Below, one piece after another: positions 34,260 through 47,000 of a stretch of 64,000 nucleotides of DNA (its first letter is position 1; each line of letters begins with the position of its first letter). The stretch is from Thecaphora thlaspeos (lineage: Eukaryota > Basidiomycota > Ustilaginomycetes > Urocystidales > Glomosporiaceae): positions 1 to 64,000 of the forward strand of contig UWYS01000005.1 in NCBI GenBank assembly GCA_900291925.1, written 5' to 3'. The notes under the pieces were generated by a model. It was not told where the DNA came from. It made no database searches and saw only the letters and a list, made by a program, of their open reading frames with translations. Both the position numbers and the translations under genes were made by a program.

Positions 34260-34746
34260 GGCTTCGGATGTGGCAGTAAGGTGCGTTGATACGGGACGGG
34301 AGGGTTGGCCGATGTGGGTAGGACCAATGGATATAGATGGATGAGGACGACGGCGCGTTGGCGGTGGGCAGTGGTATCTGCGCGAAGAGGGGACGCTGCT
34401 CTAGACGCGAGCGGGGCGAGATGGCGGACCGAGGTGCAGTCGGATATCAATAGAGGGACACGAAAGCAGGACGCTGGGATGGTGATACTATGCGGTGGGC
34501 GCTGGCATAGGTGCAACGGCGAATGGACTGCTGCTGGAGGGGTTGCTGGTGCTGCGGAAGCGAGGCTGAAGCGAGCGAAAGAAGCGAGTCTAGCCAGAGT
34601 CGTCCGTGATGAGCTCGCACCTGTACAACGTGGATAGTGCTGGCGCCACGAGCAAGGGGTAAAGCAAAGGGCCGGTGATGCTGCCTTTTTGAAGTCTCTA
34701 CTGCTGAGTCTAGGTTGAGCTAGGCGTCGGCGGGGGCTGGATGGCG

Positions 34747-34814
<68 letters not shown>

Positions 34815-35791
34815 GTGAGAAAGGGACGGTGTAGAAGGAGCAGGGTCGAGCAGATAATGTGCGGGGCGTCGGAGGTGGAACGGGTGCCTGTCTTGGTGGC
34901 AAGGTGTAAGATGCGAGGGTACAGGATCCGATTCGAGGGTATTGAGGATCGACAGACGAGGCTGCGTACGGCAGTGAGTTGGAAGAGTCTAAGGCGAGGC
35001 GAGGATATGTCGGAAAGAGTGAGGGAGAGGGTGGGGAGAAAGACGCTGCGTGTCAAAGAGAGTGTAAGAATTGCAGCAGGTGAGAGGCCGGGTCGGTTGG
35101 GCGTGCTTGCGTGACGAGGCTCGACGAGGGTGACGGTGGGCGGCGATGGCGATGGCGATGATGGTGGTCAAGGGCCATGGTCGAGTGCGGGCTGAGAGAG
35201 TTGGATAGAGAGAAGTGCAACACGCGCACGCACGCCTCTGGCCGCTTTCCTTGGAAAACGCTGCGCCGGAAAAAAAAGGTTGGCTTCGTTGCGTCGTCTC
35301 TTTCGCTGGACGGCGCTGCTTGGCTTGCTTGCTTGCTTCTTTTTGACGTCTCGCCGTCGCAGCGGGCATATGCGCTTCCCTCCTTTTCGCCCTCCGCCGC
35401 ACCCTGCCGCTCAGCCCAGCCAGCCTTACACAGCTCCCGCCTGCGCACCGCCGCACCGGCCACCACAACCGAATCTCTACTCCACACTACTGACTACCTG
35501 TATACAAGGCCATCATCTTTCAAGAGGCACCGTCTGACCCATCTACGCCCACACCAGCGAGCACAAATAGATGACGCGACGATACAGTAGCACAGCAGGC
35601 CCGCCACATGCGCCTCACCATACTGTATCTCGCTTCAATTTCTTAGATTAAAACTGTGCTGAGCCTCGAGCAGCATATGTATCGCGGCGTACAACTCTCA
35701 TCTTCGCCAAAGAGCGAGCTGGGTGTCGGGGGAGCACATCCCACGTAAGCACGAACCACTAGGACTCCTTTGTGATCCTCCTATTCGAAGC
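34260..35791. promoter_or_regulatory. 5' region of the DENND6-like gene with a long AG repeat
   Basis: No supported gene. Contains the (AG)31 repeat, and TACAGTA/TACTGTA motifs at 35583-35589 and 35621-35627 close to the 3' end of the GFA gene. Confidence 0.5.
34750..34811. repeat. (AG)31 dinucleotide microsatellite
   Basis: An uninterrupted AG run about 490 bp upstream of the DENND6-like ATG; it is CT on that gene's coding strand. Confidence 0.97.
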
Positions 35792-36800
35792 TCACATCAA
35801 AAGTGGCCGCACCATCGACGGGCTACATATATTTGCAAACAGCGTCAAGAGCATCCGTGGCTGCGTCAGATTCTGCTCTCCCAGTCTCTTCCGCATCTCG
35901 TACGGCGCCCTCTCTCTTGCTCTCACCTTTTCCCAGTCGTTCTTGTTCCTGCAAAAGATTTCGGCCGTAGGCTTAGGGTACTTGCCCGCCTGACCCTGCG
36001 CAAACAGGCCGTACTTGAGCAGCACCTTGCCGGCCAAGTTGGGGCTGACTGTGCTGCACGTCGAACCGCAGTTCGAGCAGAAGCTGCGCGTGATGGCCAC
36101 ACCGCTCTCGGTGTTGCCGTCCTGGTCTGCAGGCGAGGACGGCGGTAGGGCACGACAAGCACCAACGGTCAGAGTAGGATATGAGCGACAAAGCGTCCAT
36201 GTGCGAGATGATGTCCGAGATAGGAAAGGGCCATGACGGGGGGCGGGAGGCGAGCTTACACTCTTTGAGGGGGCCCGAGAACTTGATATCGGCTTCGTCG
36301 ATGATCGACACGAGCGAACAGGCTACAGAAGAGCGTGCGCGAACGGTAGACGGAGACAAAGGTCAACATTCATCAGTGAGAAAAGTGGCGCGGTTTTGCA
36401 AGCGCCTGCGATCACCGTCCAATGGTACTCACGTCCGCTCGAAGTCGAGAGGCAGTTACTGTTCGTTCGGTCAAGAGGCAAGCAGGTAAGCGGTGTAGAA
36501 GTTTGGTCGGATCAGCAAGAGATCCCCGCAGACCACCACTTCCTCTCAATATATCACTTACGCGCAGCGACAGGCTGCAGGACAAAAGGGGAAGAATAGG
36601 ACAGGAGGCAGAATGAAGCGTGGGGGGTGGTAACGGACTGCGCTCTCTCTCTCTCTCTTCCTCAGAGACCCGTCGCAATGGCTGTCCAGAAGCGAAGGGA
36701 CTGACGAGGTAGTCGACTTACTGACGATGGAGATGGGCTGCTTCGAGTCGTCGACCTCGACCTTGACCTGGCCGCAAAGGCATCGTCCGTGGGCAGTCAT
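35792..36800 (-). CDS. GFA/CENP-V-fold zinc-binding protein, five exons with two micro-exons
   Basis: Five exons: 36800-36722, 36574-36562 (13 nt), 36458-36433 (26 nt), 36322-36260 and 36126-35792, joined in phase to 171 aa. All introns begin GTAAG or GTGAGT and end YAG. The assembled chain shows every landmark of the GFA fold: GRCLCGQVKVEV at the N-terminus, CRCANC spanning the two micro-exons, SSG before CSLVSIIDEADIKFSGPLKE, then YQDGNTESGVAITRSFCSNC and GSTCSTVSP. The Cys pairs (C-x-C, C-x-C-x2-C, C-x2-C) bind zinc. The family was named for glutathione-dependent formaldehyde-activating enzyme, but most fungal members are uncharacterised, so glutathione-linked chemistry is only a possibility. 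Divergent from RPC37 across a 966-bp spacer. Confidence 0.88.
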
Positions 36801-37766
36801 CACGGCTTGCGTGTGTTGGCCTGGGTTGGGACTAGTAGCTTAGAGGAGTGGGAAGACGCTGCGGTGGTGCTGTAGTGCCGTCAAACGGACGAAGAAGTCC
36901 TGGTGATTGCAGAGAGGTGACGGGACAAGGGAAGGAAATGGGGCGAGGAGGAGTGAGGGAGCGGACAGCGTCATGAGGGCGTCCCACCTTTATATGTATA
37001 CGGCGGCAGCGTGTTGCGGGGATCGCTGCTCGCAGCATGAGGCAGCAGGAGCATCTCGTTCGCCGAGCGTGTGGAGCATAAGGTCTCGCCGGACGGACGG
37101 GCCTCCACACACGCGAAAGGCCGTGGAGGCACATGGACGCGGGGAGCGGTTGCATGCAATGTCGTGTGACAGCATGGGTTGTGCCAGGCGGTGCGCTGCG
37201 GTTGCGGAGCGGTACCGTTCCGACCGACGCTCGCCGCTCTTGTTCGACGGCGCTGGGCAGCCTGTTTCGGCGTGCTTGCTCCTCGATAGCTTTGTGCCTG
37301 CTTTGCGTCGGCACCGAGCGCTGCCCAAGAGGCGCTGGGGCGCCTTCAGACGGCAAGGAAACTAAATCGCACGTCCCCATCTACCTCGCCGTTGGCCCCG
37401 AGACGGGCGTAGGATGGAGCACTGCATCTCGCCGTGGTGAGTACAAGCACGAAAGTGGGTCACGGCGGGGAGCGCCGGTTGCTGGTGAGCGAGGTGGGGC
37501 TCGTGAAGGCGAGGGCGGTCGTGGGTTGTGCTCCTCAAAATGCCGGAAGCCGGAAGACGAAACGGGTGCGGGCGGCTGGAATTTTTGACGCTTCGCCCGC
37601 TCCAGGCGGCGAGATGCGAAGCTCTCTGCCTTCCTCAATCTCCACCACCAGAGTTCCTGTCCCTTCCTGCCTCCTTCCTTGGATCGCACGGCCATTCCTA
37701 TCCCGGGCCTGTCAGCTGCGCTCGGACTTCTCAACCTTAGCCCTCGAAGTGCAACGCAGCGACCTC
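36801..37766. promoter_or_regulatory. Divergent spacer between the GFA gene and RPC37
   Basis: No gene supported; frames on both strands are Arg/Pro-rich shadows. Must hold both promoters. Confidence 0.5.
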
Positions 37767-39115
37767 ATGTCGGCAGAGCAACCCCTCTTCCTCGGTCGAT
37801 CCGACGACCCCGACGCCTCGAGCGATTCGGCCTTTCCACCATTGCTCGACGTCGCCATGGACGCCCCCGCACCCTCCTCGATCGACCCAAATCTCGACCT
37901 CGATCTTCCAGAAAACATTGACGCAGAGGGCGAAGACGACCAACGTCCACAATCGCCATCCGCCGCCGTACCCGTCAGCTCTGACAGCGGCGCACCTCCT
38001 CAATTCGCACCATCCTCACAAGACGATCTCCCACCCGACTCGAACCTGGTTGCCTCCCTACCCGTCTACCTCTCTAGCTCCTTGCTCGACACATCCTCGC
38101 TCCACCTGTTTCAGTACCCAATCTTCCCGCGCGAGCGCCCCCTCCCTGTGCCCTTTTCAGCAGCATCGCGAGGACTGAAGGTATTCAGCCGATGGCGACC
38201 CAAGTCCAACCGCGTCGAGGTCGATCTGCCGCTCGACGTGCGAGAGGAGGTGTACAACATGGATAAGGGAACAGACTTTGGCGCAGGTGCAGATCTCGTC
38301 GCGCAGAAGCAGGCGAAGATCGACGCCGCATACCAAGGCGCCATGGCTAGCGGTTCGGCAAGCGGGGGTGGAGCAGCGAGCGGGAGGGTCAAAAAGGAGA
38401 AGCTCGAGGAAGAGCGGAGCCGCGAGAACCAGCGTACGGGGCCAAAGAGGCTGGACAAAACGAGGCTGGACAGTGTAGAGGTGCCAAAGATGACCAACTA
38501 CATGGTTGGCGTGATCCGAGATCGTGAGTACCTGTGTCTGGTTGCGTTGCTACCGCTATAGCTGCTGACCTCGATCACCGGCTGAACGGGGTGCACGTCA
38601 CCTTTGACCACCAATGCGCAGGGTCGCTACACCTCACACCGCTCTCGTCGGTGGTGCAGTTGCGGCCGTCGATGCACTACCTCGACGCTTTGGACGAAGC
38701 GCGCGAGACGGAAAAGCGTCGAGACCGAGCTGCGGCGGCGGGCGAGGCAGTCACGTCGTCCGAAGACGAGGAAGAGCTCGCCGACGTAGAGGCGTCCGGT
38801 GCCGGATCGAGAAGCAAGAAGGCACCCAAGAAGGACGAGAAGAAGCCCACTGCACAGACACTGAGTGTCGCGATGCGCGGCGATCCCAATGCACCAAAGG
38901 GAGGGCCGGGAGCGGGGGGCGGGACCGAGGGGAGAGACCACCTGATGGCAGCGCAGAGAGAGGCGGATGCGGAGCGGTGGATCGACATGGAGTGGCGGGA
39001 TGAGCATTCAATTGAGGCGGTCGAAGCGTTCCAGACGCAGCTGTTTGCCGGAAGCAAGAAGAGGCTGATGTGCGAGACGAAGCCGAGGGAGTATCTGGTC
39101 GAGGTGGAGCCGTAG
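37767..39115 (+). CDS. RPC37: RNA polymerase III subunit RPC37 (RPC5/POLR3E)
   Basis: Two exons, 37767-38523 and 38622-39115 (intron GTGAGT...GCGCAG, 98 nt, phase 1), 416 aa. The acceptor at 38621 was preferred over one at 38561 because the join MVGVIRDRSLHLTPLSSVVQ then matches the spacing of human POLR3E (VGVLHEGELHLTPIHGIIQL) exactly. Other family blocks: LPVYLSSSL, LHLFQYPIFPRERPLPVPFS before a beta-rich segment, RPKSNRVEVDLPLD, LRPSMHYLDALDE and a C-terminal WIDMEWRDEHSIEAVEAFQT. The N-terminal about 90 residues are acidic and disordered. With RPC53 it forms the TFIIF-like heterodimer of Pol III used in initiation and termination of tRNA and 5S transcription. Confidence 0.9.
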
Positions 39116-39574
39116 CGGGGCCATCGCTGCACAAGCCGGCTGCGGCCATGGTGGTCTCGCGATGCTGCTTGGGACAGGGGATTCCGGAGTTGTAACGGTT
39201 GAGCACAAGGCGACGTTCAATCTACAGCTGGCCCTTGACTCGCTTAAAGTCTGGAGGGGCGTAGAGTGTAGGATGGGGACTGACGTGAGGCTTTGATGTG
39301 CGAGATCTCCGTAGATGGGGCCTTGGTATCGGGAGGCTGTGGGGATCGGGAGGTCGGAGCGATGGACGGGTAGATGTGGAGCTGGTGCACGCCGCTTCGG
39401 GCCGTGCCGCGCTGACGACTGGTTGCTTTGGCGTAGCCGGCCTCGTTGGCTGGCCCCGGCAGAGTCTTGCCCTCTTCCTCCATCTTCACCGCCCATTCGA
39501 CGCCTTACACACCCAACACCAGTCCCCGTCGGTCCCACAGCCCTTTCCACCGGCCCTCCCTCATCCACCCAGCG
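39116..39574. other. Spacer between RPC37 and the Pex23/24 peroxin
   Basis: 459 bp between two genes on the plus strand, holding the 3' end of RPC37 and the promoter of the next gene. No separate gene seen. Confidence 0.5.
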
Positions 39575-41703
39575 ATGGCGTCGCCACCTCCCTCTCCCTC
39601 ATCGGGGCGCCGCAGTAACAGCGGCGCCATGTCCGCCTCCATCTTCGACTCCACCCTCGGCTCCCCTACACAGCGCCAGTCGCTCTACGCCGCCTCCAAG
39701 TTCCCATCCAGCTCTGGTCTCGGCGCCCGTCGCCTGTCGTCTTCATCCTCCTCCAGCGCCTCGCCCTCCGTCTCCGCCAAGACCGACATTTCCACAACCT
39801 CAAAGTCCACAAACATCTTCCAGCAGACCACAAGCGCACTCCAGAACTTTGCCATCGAGAGCATCATCTCCGCCTCAGCAGCACCTCCACGCCTCCCCAT
39901 CTCGCAGACTAAGGAGCCCCTCTCCCTCCCAACCACAACGAAAAACTTCCGCGGCTTCGTGCAGAAGTCTGGTCCCATCTTCTTCTTTCAGGATGGCCTA
40001 CAGGCAACGTTGGTCTGGCAGGATCCAAGCTGGACCGTCATGTGGATGGCCATCTGGGCCGTTGTCTCCATCTACCCCTGGATCCTCGTCCTCATGCCCA
40101 GCAGCGTGCTCGCCTACATCCTCATATCCACCCACAGCGCCAGGTTTGAGGATCCCATGACGACCGCCAGGAAGGTCAGAGAAGCCGCAGCAGCGGCAAA
40201 GGAAAAGAGCGCAGCACACAGAGAAGCCGCAAAATGGGCGGCACGCAAAGCGGTCGGACCCACGCCCGCCGACGTGCTCGACTACTCCACCGGACATCCC
40301 ACAAAGACGGGCGACGGCGAGGTCCGGCCGCCGCTGGTTTCCAACCCACCACACGAGGGCAGTATCAAGTACTACGAGAACCTCCGCGACATTCAGAACA
40401 TGTGAGCACGCAAAGCCCTCCCGCGCCCATCTCTCTGGCGTTTACCCAACGCTTTGCTGCATAGACTGACGACCTGAGCCCGCATCTTCGCTCTCCACAG
40501 GATGCGCCTGGTGATCGACGGTTACGACGCCATTGCCCCACTGGCCCCCTATCTCAACTGGTCCTCCTACACGCGCAGCCTGCATGTCTTCCAGCTCTCC
40601 ATCCTCGTCACCGTCCTGCTATTCTTCATTGCGCCCTACATACCCTACCGCCTTGTCCTCTTCCTTGTCGGCGAAGGCGCCTTCATTCTCAATCACCCTT
40701 GGATGTTGCCTGCGCTCCAGGGTGTCGGCCAGCGGATTAACACGTCGCGCGAGGGAAGGAGAATGGTCAAGCTGGTCAAGGAAGGAGGACACAAGCTGCG
40801 CGAATGGGTCGAGCAGGACAGACTGGACGACGGAGTGTGGGAGAAGGGATGGCGGAACGTCGAGATGTTTGAGTGAGTCAAGGCATGGCGCGGAACAGGT
40901 GAACAAGTTGTGCCGCTCGTCGGAAGGGCTGACATTCTTGTGCTTCGATGTCATTCCCGCTGACACCATCACAGGAACGAGCGATTTCAGCCGTCCAACC
41001 GCGCCTCGAGCTCGAGCGGGCTGGTAGGCGGATGGAGCGCGCACAACCTTAACCTCGGCGAGCGCCGGCCATGGACGAAGGGCGCTGACGGCTGGTCTTC
41101 CGACAACCTCGACGTCATCCCCGGCGCCAGCATCGACATCAGGTGAGAGAGCCTCGCTTCCTTGCCCTCATAATCACCCTCTTGTCAGGCGGGAACACCA
41201 TCTCACTTTCACTTCATCCTCTCCATGCTCGACGAAAAAACAGCAGACAAGTATCCGTGACCCTGGAACCAGGTTGGGCCTACATCCCTTCTGAAGAATG
41301 GCGTATCGACTGGGGCGGTTCCTGGTCTTCAGTGGGCGTAGACGACGAAGGGTACGTCTACACGGATTCATCCTGGCAAAAACCCTCCCCTTATCCGTAC
41401 GGACACGGAAACGGAGTACCTGACTATCCACCTAGCATCTTTGATGCGCTCGACGACGATGATGATGAGGCGGTGGAGGAGGACGATGAGGGGACAGTGG
41501 TGGATGATGATGGAAGGAGTACAACAACGACAGGTGGGAGGTTGAGTGCGGGTGTGGTGGATCATAAGAAGGAGAACAAGGCCGAAACGAGGAGAAGGAG
41601 GTGGTTGAGGAGGGCAGTGTGGATCGGAGATGGATCAGTAGGGTATGGTTGCATTGGCGTTTGGACGAGCGATTCAATGAACATTCGGGATGACGACGCG
41701 TGA
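39575..41703 (+). CDS. Integral peroxisomal membrane peroxin, Pex23/Pex24 family with DysF motif
   Basis: Four exons: 39575-40401, 40501-40872, 40975-41142 and 41244-41703 (the last acceptor may instead be three bases later, at 41247), all joins phase 2, 608 aa. The N-terminal 90 residues are Ser-rich. Then NFRGFVQKSGPIFFFQDGLQ, a hydrophobic region (MWMAIWAVVSIYPWILVLMP), a charged Ala-rich stretch, and a second membrane region (LHVFQLSILVTVLLFFIAPY). The C-terminal exon carries a dysferlin-type motif (WAYIPSEEWRIDWGGSWSSV, GVDDEGYVYTDSSW) and an acidic/basic tail. This is the Pex24p architecture (Yarrowia Pex23/Pex24; yeast Pex28-Pex32), proteins at ER-peroxisome contacts that control peroxisome number and size. 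Exact paralogue unclear. Confidence 0.88.
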
Positions 41704-42259
41704 TGAACGCGAGGCGAAGAATCAACGAATGCTTATTGCGAAATCGGGACGTTCTGCTCTTTTCGACTTACATATGTATCGTGTAGCGAGAACAGAATTC
41801 TGAAGAGACCGCCCATTACCGAAGCGTCGTTACGCGTAGCCTCTGGACTTATCGAGTAAAGCAAGATCATTCTTACCGTCAGGCGGTTTCGCGTCCAAGT
41901 CGGATTCATTGATCTGCAAACTCCTTTCGTCCATTCCTTTCCTCCCGAAAAAATAAAACAACAGACAAAAAAGACCGACCGAAGAGGGGATATGTATGGT
42001 AGAAACGATATGACATGACATTGAAACCCGTGGGTCAGACTCGTCCAGCTCATTCAAGACGTAACAGAACAGAGAGGGAACATAAGATGGAAGGCCAGGA
42101 ACCGACAGAAGGGAATCGTAAAACGAGCAATAAGATAGTATACATGCAAGCCCCAAAATCTGAGTCGTGAGAAAACAAAGCAAACCTCTCAGGTGGAAAG
42201 TAAAAAATATGTGTCGCAAGGTGACCGTGACTTCAATATTCATCTATCCATCGACGTAT
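41704..42259. other. Convergent 3' spacer
   Basis: 556 bp of comparatively A/T-rich sequence between the stops of the peroxin and the MFS transporter. No gene seen. Confidence 0.5.
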
Positions 42260-44004
42260 CTAGATGGTGTAGGTGAATCCAGGCTTTCCCTCGAGCACCT
42301 TCTTGCCCTCGCGTGCCTTCTTGTTGGCCCAGGAGAAGTAGATGGCGAAACCGGCGCAGGCAAGGACGTTGAATGCCTGGCAGACCATGGTGGCGTACAA
42401 GCCGAATCGGTAGAGAGGCGCATCCTTTGACTGGTAGACGCACGAAGCAAAGATACCGCCGATACCGCCGAATGAGACAACGACGACGGATACAAACAGA
42501 CGCTTGCTATGTCCGACGATGTTGTTCTGGGAAAAATTGAGAATGACGGGGATGTTGCCGTTGGCGCCCGAGACGCCAAGGAAGGCGCCGGCGAGCTGGA
42601 CGTTCTTGTTCGTGGTGTCGAAGAGCATCGCGAGGCCGACGATTGTCATGAGACATTGCGTCACGATAACGGGAATGCGGGTGAAGAAGCGGTCCGAGAT
42701 CAGGGCGAAGGTGAAGGCGAGCACCATTGCGACGCAGTAGGGCGCCGCGCCGAGCAAAAATGTGTCACGGACCGAGTAGCCCATGCCGCGGAGGATGACG
42801 GGTAGGAAGAAGGCGTAGGCGTAGGTGGGCAGCGTCGTATTCATGAACATGATGCCGTATAGCCACGGCTTGATGTCGCAGGAGTACTTGCGGAACTTGG
42901 CCCACGTCATCGGGTCGGCCTCGGCATCGCCGCGATCGCGCTGGATGCGCGTCAGCAGCAGGTCGCGCTCGTCGGGCGTCATAAAGCCAGTCTCGACAGC
43001 GCGGTCCGGGAAGTCGAGAACGAGGAAGTAGGCTGCCATGCCGAGCAAGACGGTCACAATACCTATCGAGTTGCAAGGGTGAAAGGAAGAAGAAGAAAAA
43101 AAAAAAACCAGATGTCAGTTAGGTCGTGCCGCCGCAGTATCGCGCGGGATGGCGGTGAGTGTTGACGAAGCCGGCGCTCACCCTCAATGATGAAGATCCA
43201 CCGCCAGCCAGCAATGCCTCCGAGGTCATCCATCATGGAGATTCCGTATGCAATGATGTTGGAGAAACCAGAAAAGCCGACCGAAACTAGGTAGAATGCC
43301 GACATGCGGACCTGAGACTCCCTGCGGACGTAGAAGCACGAGACGAGGAGGACGCAGGCGGGGAAGAAACCGGCCTCGAGGAGACCGACGAGGAAACGGG
43401 TAACGGTGAGCTGCTTCCAATCGTTGACGAAGCCCTGGCCGATCATGCAGACACCCCACAGGCAGGCAATCAAGCTAAGCTGCCTGGCAGGGCCGATCTT
43501 GCGAAGAAGAAGGTTCAAGGGCATCTCAAAGAGGCTGTCGGGAGTGGCAGAGAAATATGTCATCGTCAGCTGGCAGCTTCCAAGGTACAGAGTGAACAAG
43601 TCGCCAAGCAAGCAAACGCGGCAAACTCACATGTAGGGGATGAAGAAGACGAGGGTGGCAATGGTGTAGTTCTGTCCCTGGTAGAGCTTGAGGTCCTTCT
43701 CGGCACCGGCGATGCGGGCGGCCGAGAGGTTGGTGCGGTCAATCAGGGCGATCGAGTAGAGGGCGCCGAGGATGGGGAGGAGGCGGCGGTCAACCTTTGT
43801 GCGCACGCGCTTGACCTCGGCCTCGTCGAAGCCGCTGTTGATGTCTGAAAAGCCGCCGCGGAGCTCGCCACCCTCGGGCGCCTGCGCGTGGGCATAGCCG
43901 AGCTCTGGGTTGGAGGGAGAGTCGGCAGTGCCGACGGCGACCTTGTGGTCATCCTTCTCGTCCGACAACAGCGAGTTGATCAGGTGCGCAGAACGGTCGG
44001 CCAT
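42260..44004 (-). CDS. MFS transporter of the anion:cation symporter (ACS) family, Tna1/Dal5-like
   Basis: Three exons, 44004-43631, 43534-43182 and 43062-42260 (introns 96 and 119 nt; phases 2 and 1), 509 aa. The joins restore FFIPYILFEMPLNLLLRKIG and WRWIFIIEGIVTVLLGMAAY, standard ACS signatures. Other landmarks: KVDRRLLPILGALYSIALID before RTNLSAARIAG at the end of TM1, VTRFLVGLLEAGFFPACVLL (the loop after TM4), a central loop with DERDLLLTRIQRDRGDAEAD, GVSGANGNIPVIL in the second half, and a KKAREGKK tail. About 12 membrane spans. ACS members import small organic anions such as nicotinate, allantoate, pantothenate or biotin-like vitamins at the plasma membrane; the substrate cannot be told from sequence alone. 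Confidence 0.9.
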
Positions 44005-47000
44005 GTTTGGAAGAGGAAGCGGAGTGGTAGGGGGGAGTGTGTGCCTGTCGTGTCCCGATTGCGATGTTTGGCAATGGCGGACGCTGTATGTCGCTGCTAG
44101 GCCGGGAGAGAGGGGTATCCACGTGAACAAGAAGAGGAAGTCCCGGTCGTCAAGGGCGTGATTGATGGGCCAACCTTGAGTAGAGGGGGCCAGGATTCAG
44201 GGATGGGGAGGATGGAGGAAGAAAGAGGAGAGGGTGAGAGAAGGGGGATGGGGTCGTCGGAGGTGCTTTGTGACGGGCTTACTACTGTAGCTTGAGCGTT
44301 TGGCGCCTCGAGGCACAGCGAACCTCGTCGATGCGGCAAGGCCGTACGTGGCTCTCCGGAGCGGTACTGTACTCGAAGCTGCCGTAGTGCGCTCGCCGTG
44401 GGCACGAAGGCCGCTCGGAAGCCCCGCTGCCTCGCCGCTTTCTAGCCGTGACCTGGCCGTGCTGCCCGTTTGGCGCTTCATGCGTGCGCCTTTCCCCGCA
44501 CAGGATGCATGATGCAGGAGCGTTTCCTTGCCTGCCTCTGCCCGTGCGCCGTTCCACTTTGGCTTCGGACATGAGGCAAGGCAGGCGGAGGGACCCGTCG
44601 CGTATCGCCAGCCCGTGCCGGAATTTGCGCGAGACGCCTACATACATACTGTACGCAACTCTGGCCTTGGCCCGAAGCAGAAGTTGCTTCTGCTGGCCAG
44701 CTTTTTGCTGAGCTGGAAGCGCGTCAGGCACCCCGGCAAAGGGCATGTCGGTCGGGAGGGAATGGCTGCACCAGCGTGTGCGGGATACATACGGCGGCAG
44801 GAGAACCATGCTCTGAGCTGCAACACCCGCGGCAGAGGAGGGAGAGGGTGGCGACCAAAGCGGAGCTCAACCAGGCCTAGGCAGCTAGGCTGTTGGGGCA
44901 GCACGATACGGACCAAGGTTGACGAGGCAGAAGGGCAGGGGGAGAGCGCGCGACGCTACAAGGGGTTCCGCGTCGCGTGGCCGTAGCGAGGCCCAACGGC
45001 GACGGGAAAATGGCGCCGGCAGGTTGGCCTGAGGACGGGCGGGAGGCCAGGGGCGGCGGCGATGGCTGCCCATCAGTTCAAAGTTTTTCCGACTCGATAC
45101 GCCGGGGTCAGCGCTGCAGGCGACAGCGCAGCGCAGCCGGCCTACGTACTATACCTATGTACCGCCTCTCCCTCGCCGGCGAGGCTTCCGTTTGCGCAGT
45201 CGGGGTCACGAGGCTGCCTAGCTGGGCTAGGCCCTAGCCTCGCTCCACCACCCTCGTCCGCCGCCAGACGAGACGGACGCCAAACGAGGCAACGCGAGGC
45301 AACGCGAGGCATACGCCTTCAAAATGCCAAGAGTTTCCAGTCACACCGACACCATTCTCTCGCCGGTCGTCGTCTCATGGGCGCCCGTGGCCCTGAGCTC
45401 TGATGCCGCAGTCTGGACCTCCTGGTCAACGTCCCTCGCTCCCCTTTTGTCGAGTTTGTTGTTTCTTCGAACCCTTGCCCCGTTCTTGTCGTCGCCACAG
45501 ATCTCTCTCGATCTGCCCGGGCTGAGCCACCTGCGGGCTGGAGGCGTGTCCACATCATCTGTTTGCAAGCTATGTATGTGCTGAATTGTAAGTACAGTAG
45601 CGTGATGGGCGAGGTTGCGGGGTTCTTTGCTTCCCCGTGCTGCACGCGCGCAAAGGCGAGGTCCAGGCTGCCTCGAGTATTCTTGACAACGCGGGGTACG
45701 TGCGTTACAGTACTGTACCGCAAAGGCAGACATAGCCAGGCCATGGCAAGGTGAGGCAAGTCCGGTACAGTAGTTACTTAGCGCTGCCCTTGCTCAAGAG
45801 CGCACGCCGCGGGAGCACCGCAGCATCGTTGCAAAATCTCGATCGCACAGCTCTCGCCAGAACCTTCAGAGCGCCTACCAGCATCTCGCTCATCTGCCTT
45901 TCCAACCTTTTGCGCAGCGACGACTCTGCGGGGCGTAGTCCTTGGAACGCTGTCCAAGGGACGAGTGCGCGATCACACCTCCCCTAGCCCTTGCACTGCC
46001 CGGCGACGACGACAGCTACGACGGAGCGTCAGCATAAGTGCCACGGTGAGATCGTCGCAGGACGGCCTCGAAACCCATCTCCGCGCTCATCGATGGACGA
46101 TTACATTAATTGATTCATTCGGCCATCAAGCCACACTCTCTGCATCTGTACTGTACCTGACGCTTGACTCCACAGACCAGAGTCCGCTCCTTCCAATTCT
46201 CCTTTTCTCCTATGCCTTTTCGAGGTCAGCCAGCTGCGGGCAATGGGGCGCATTTATGAGCACGAGGGCGGACCATGTCAGGGCCATCTGGCAACGTCCA
46301 CCCCGCCTTTCCATTTATCCAGAACCAAGCTTGGCTGGTCGAGCCGCTTATTCTCCGGCAACAAATTCAAGCGAACGCCGGCTTGTCATGAAGCCGATGA
46401 GGATCCCATCCATCAGGTGGCCCTCGCTCCTCCTGCTGTACCACTCCGAACAGTTGCCTCCCTATTCAGAGGTCGGGCTTCGGCTCGACTGGCAGCCTGT
46501 CACCAGCTAGCCTTGACGCCGGTGCTGACCGCCCGCAATGCTCCTTTCCCTCTTCCTCCGCTCCCTCCTCGTCAACTTCGCATCGACGCTGAACGAGATC
46601 CGCTGCTTCATCCCTGCTTTGGCCCAACCTGACACATGTTGCTCGTCACCTTCCCTGCGCTTCTCGTTGGCACCGCGGTACAGCTGTGCCAGAGTTCTAG
46701 ACCTCTTGCCTCAGCAGCAGCAGGATCTCAAAGCCGTACTGTACGGTAGATCCTCGTTCTTACTGTAGTTACCCCACAACCAGCCCATTGTTTCCTGCAG
46801 CGTACAAGGTACCCGTACTTACATACATAGACACGAGATCGGAAGGAATCGGTGAACATTCTCCAAAGATGTATGTGAGTCACCCCTCCCCCATCGTACG
46901 GCTTCTCCCCTGTTCGTCGTGCGATCCCTACGACTTTACCCCACACTTTACCCCGCCTTTGTCCTGTATCCTTCCGTTACGTGTTCCCGCTCGATGCTAG

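Noticed and set aside
34094..35056. 320-aa minus-strand frame before the DENND6-like gene
   Set aside because: Largely translation of the AG repeat and leader (poly Leu-Ser); overlaps the real start at 34259 in another frame.
38524..38561. Shorter 38-nt intron alternative in RPC37
   Set aside because: Phase-compatible, but it inserts about 20 residues where the family has none; the acceptor at 38621 gives exact POLR3E spacing and a normal 98-nt intron.
45965..46510. 181-aa plus frame in the 4-kb intergenic region
   Set aside because: No signal peptide, domain or conserved motif; composition is as expected for a random GC-rich frame.
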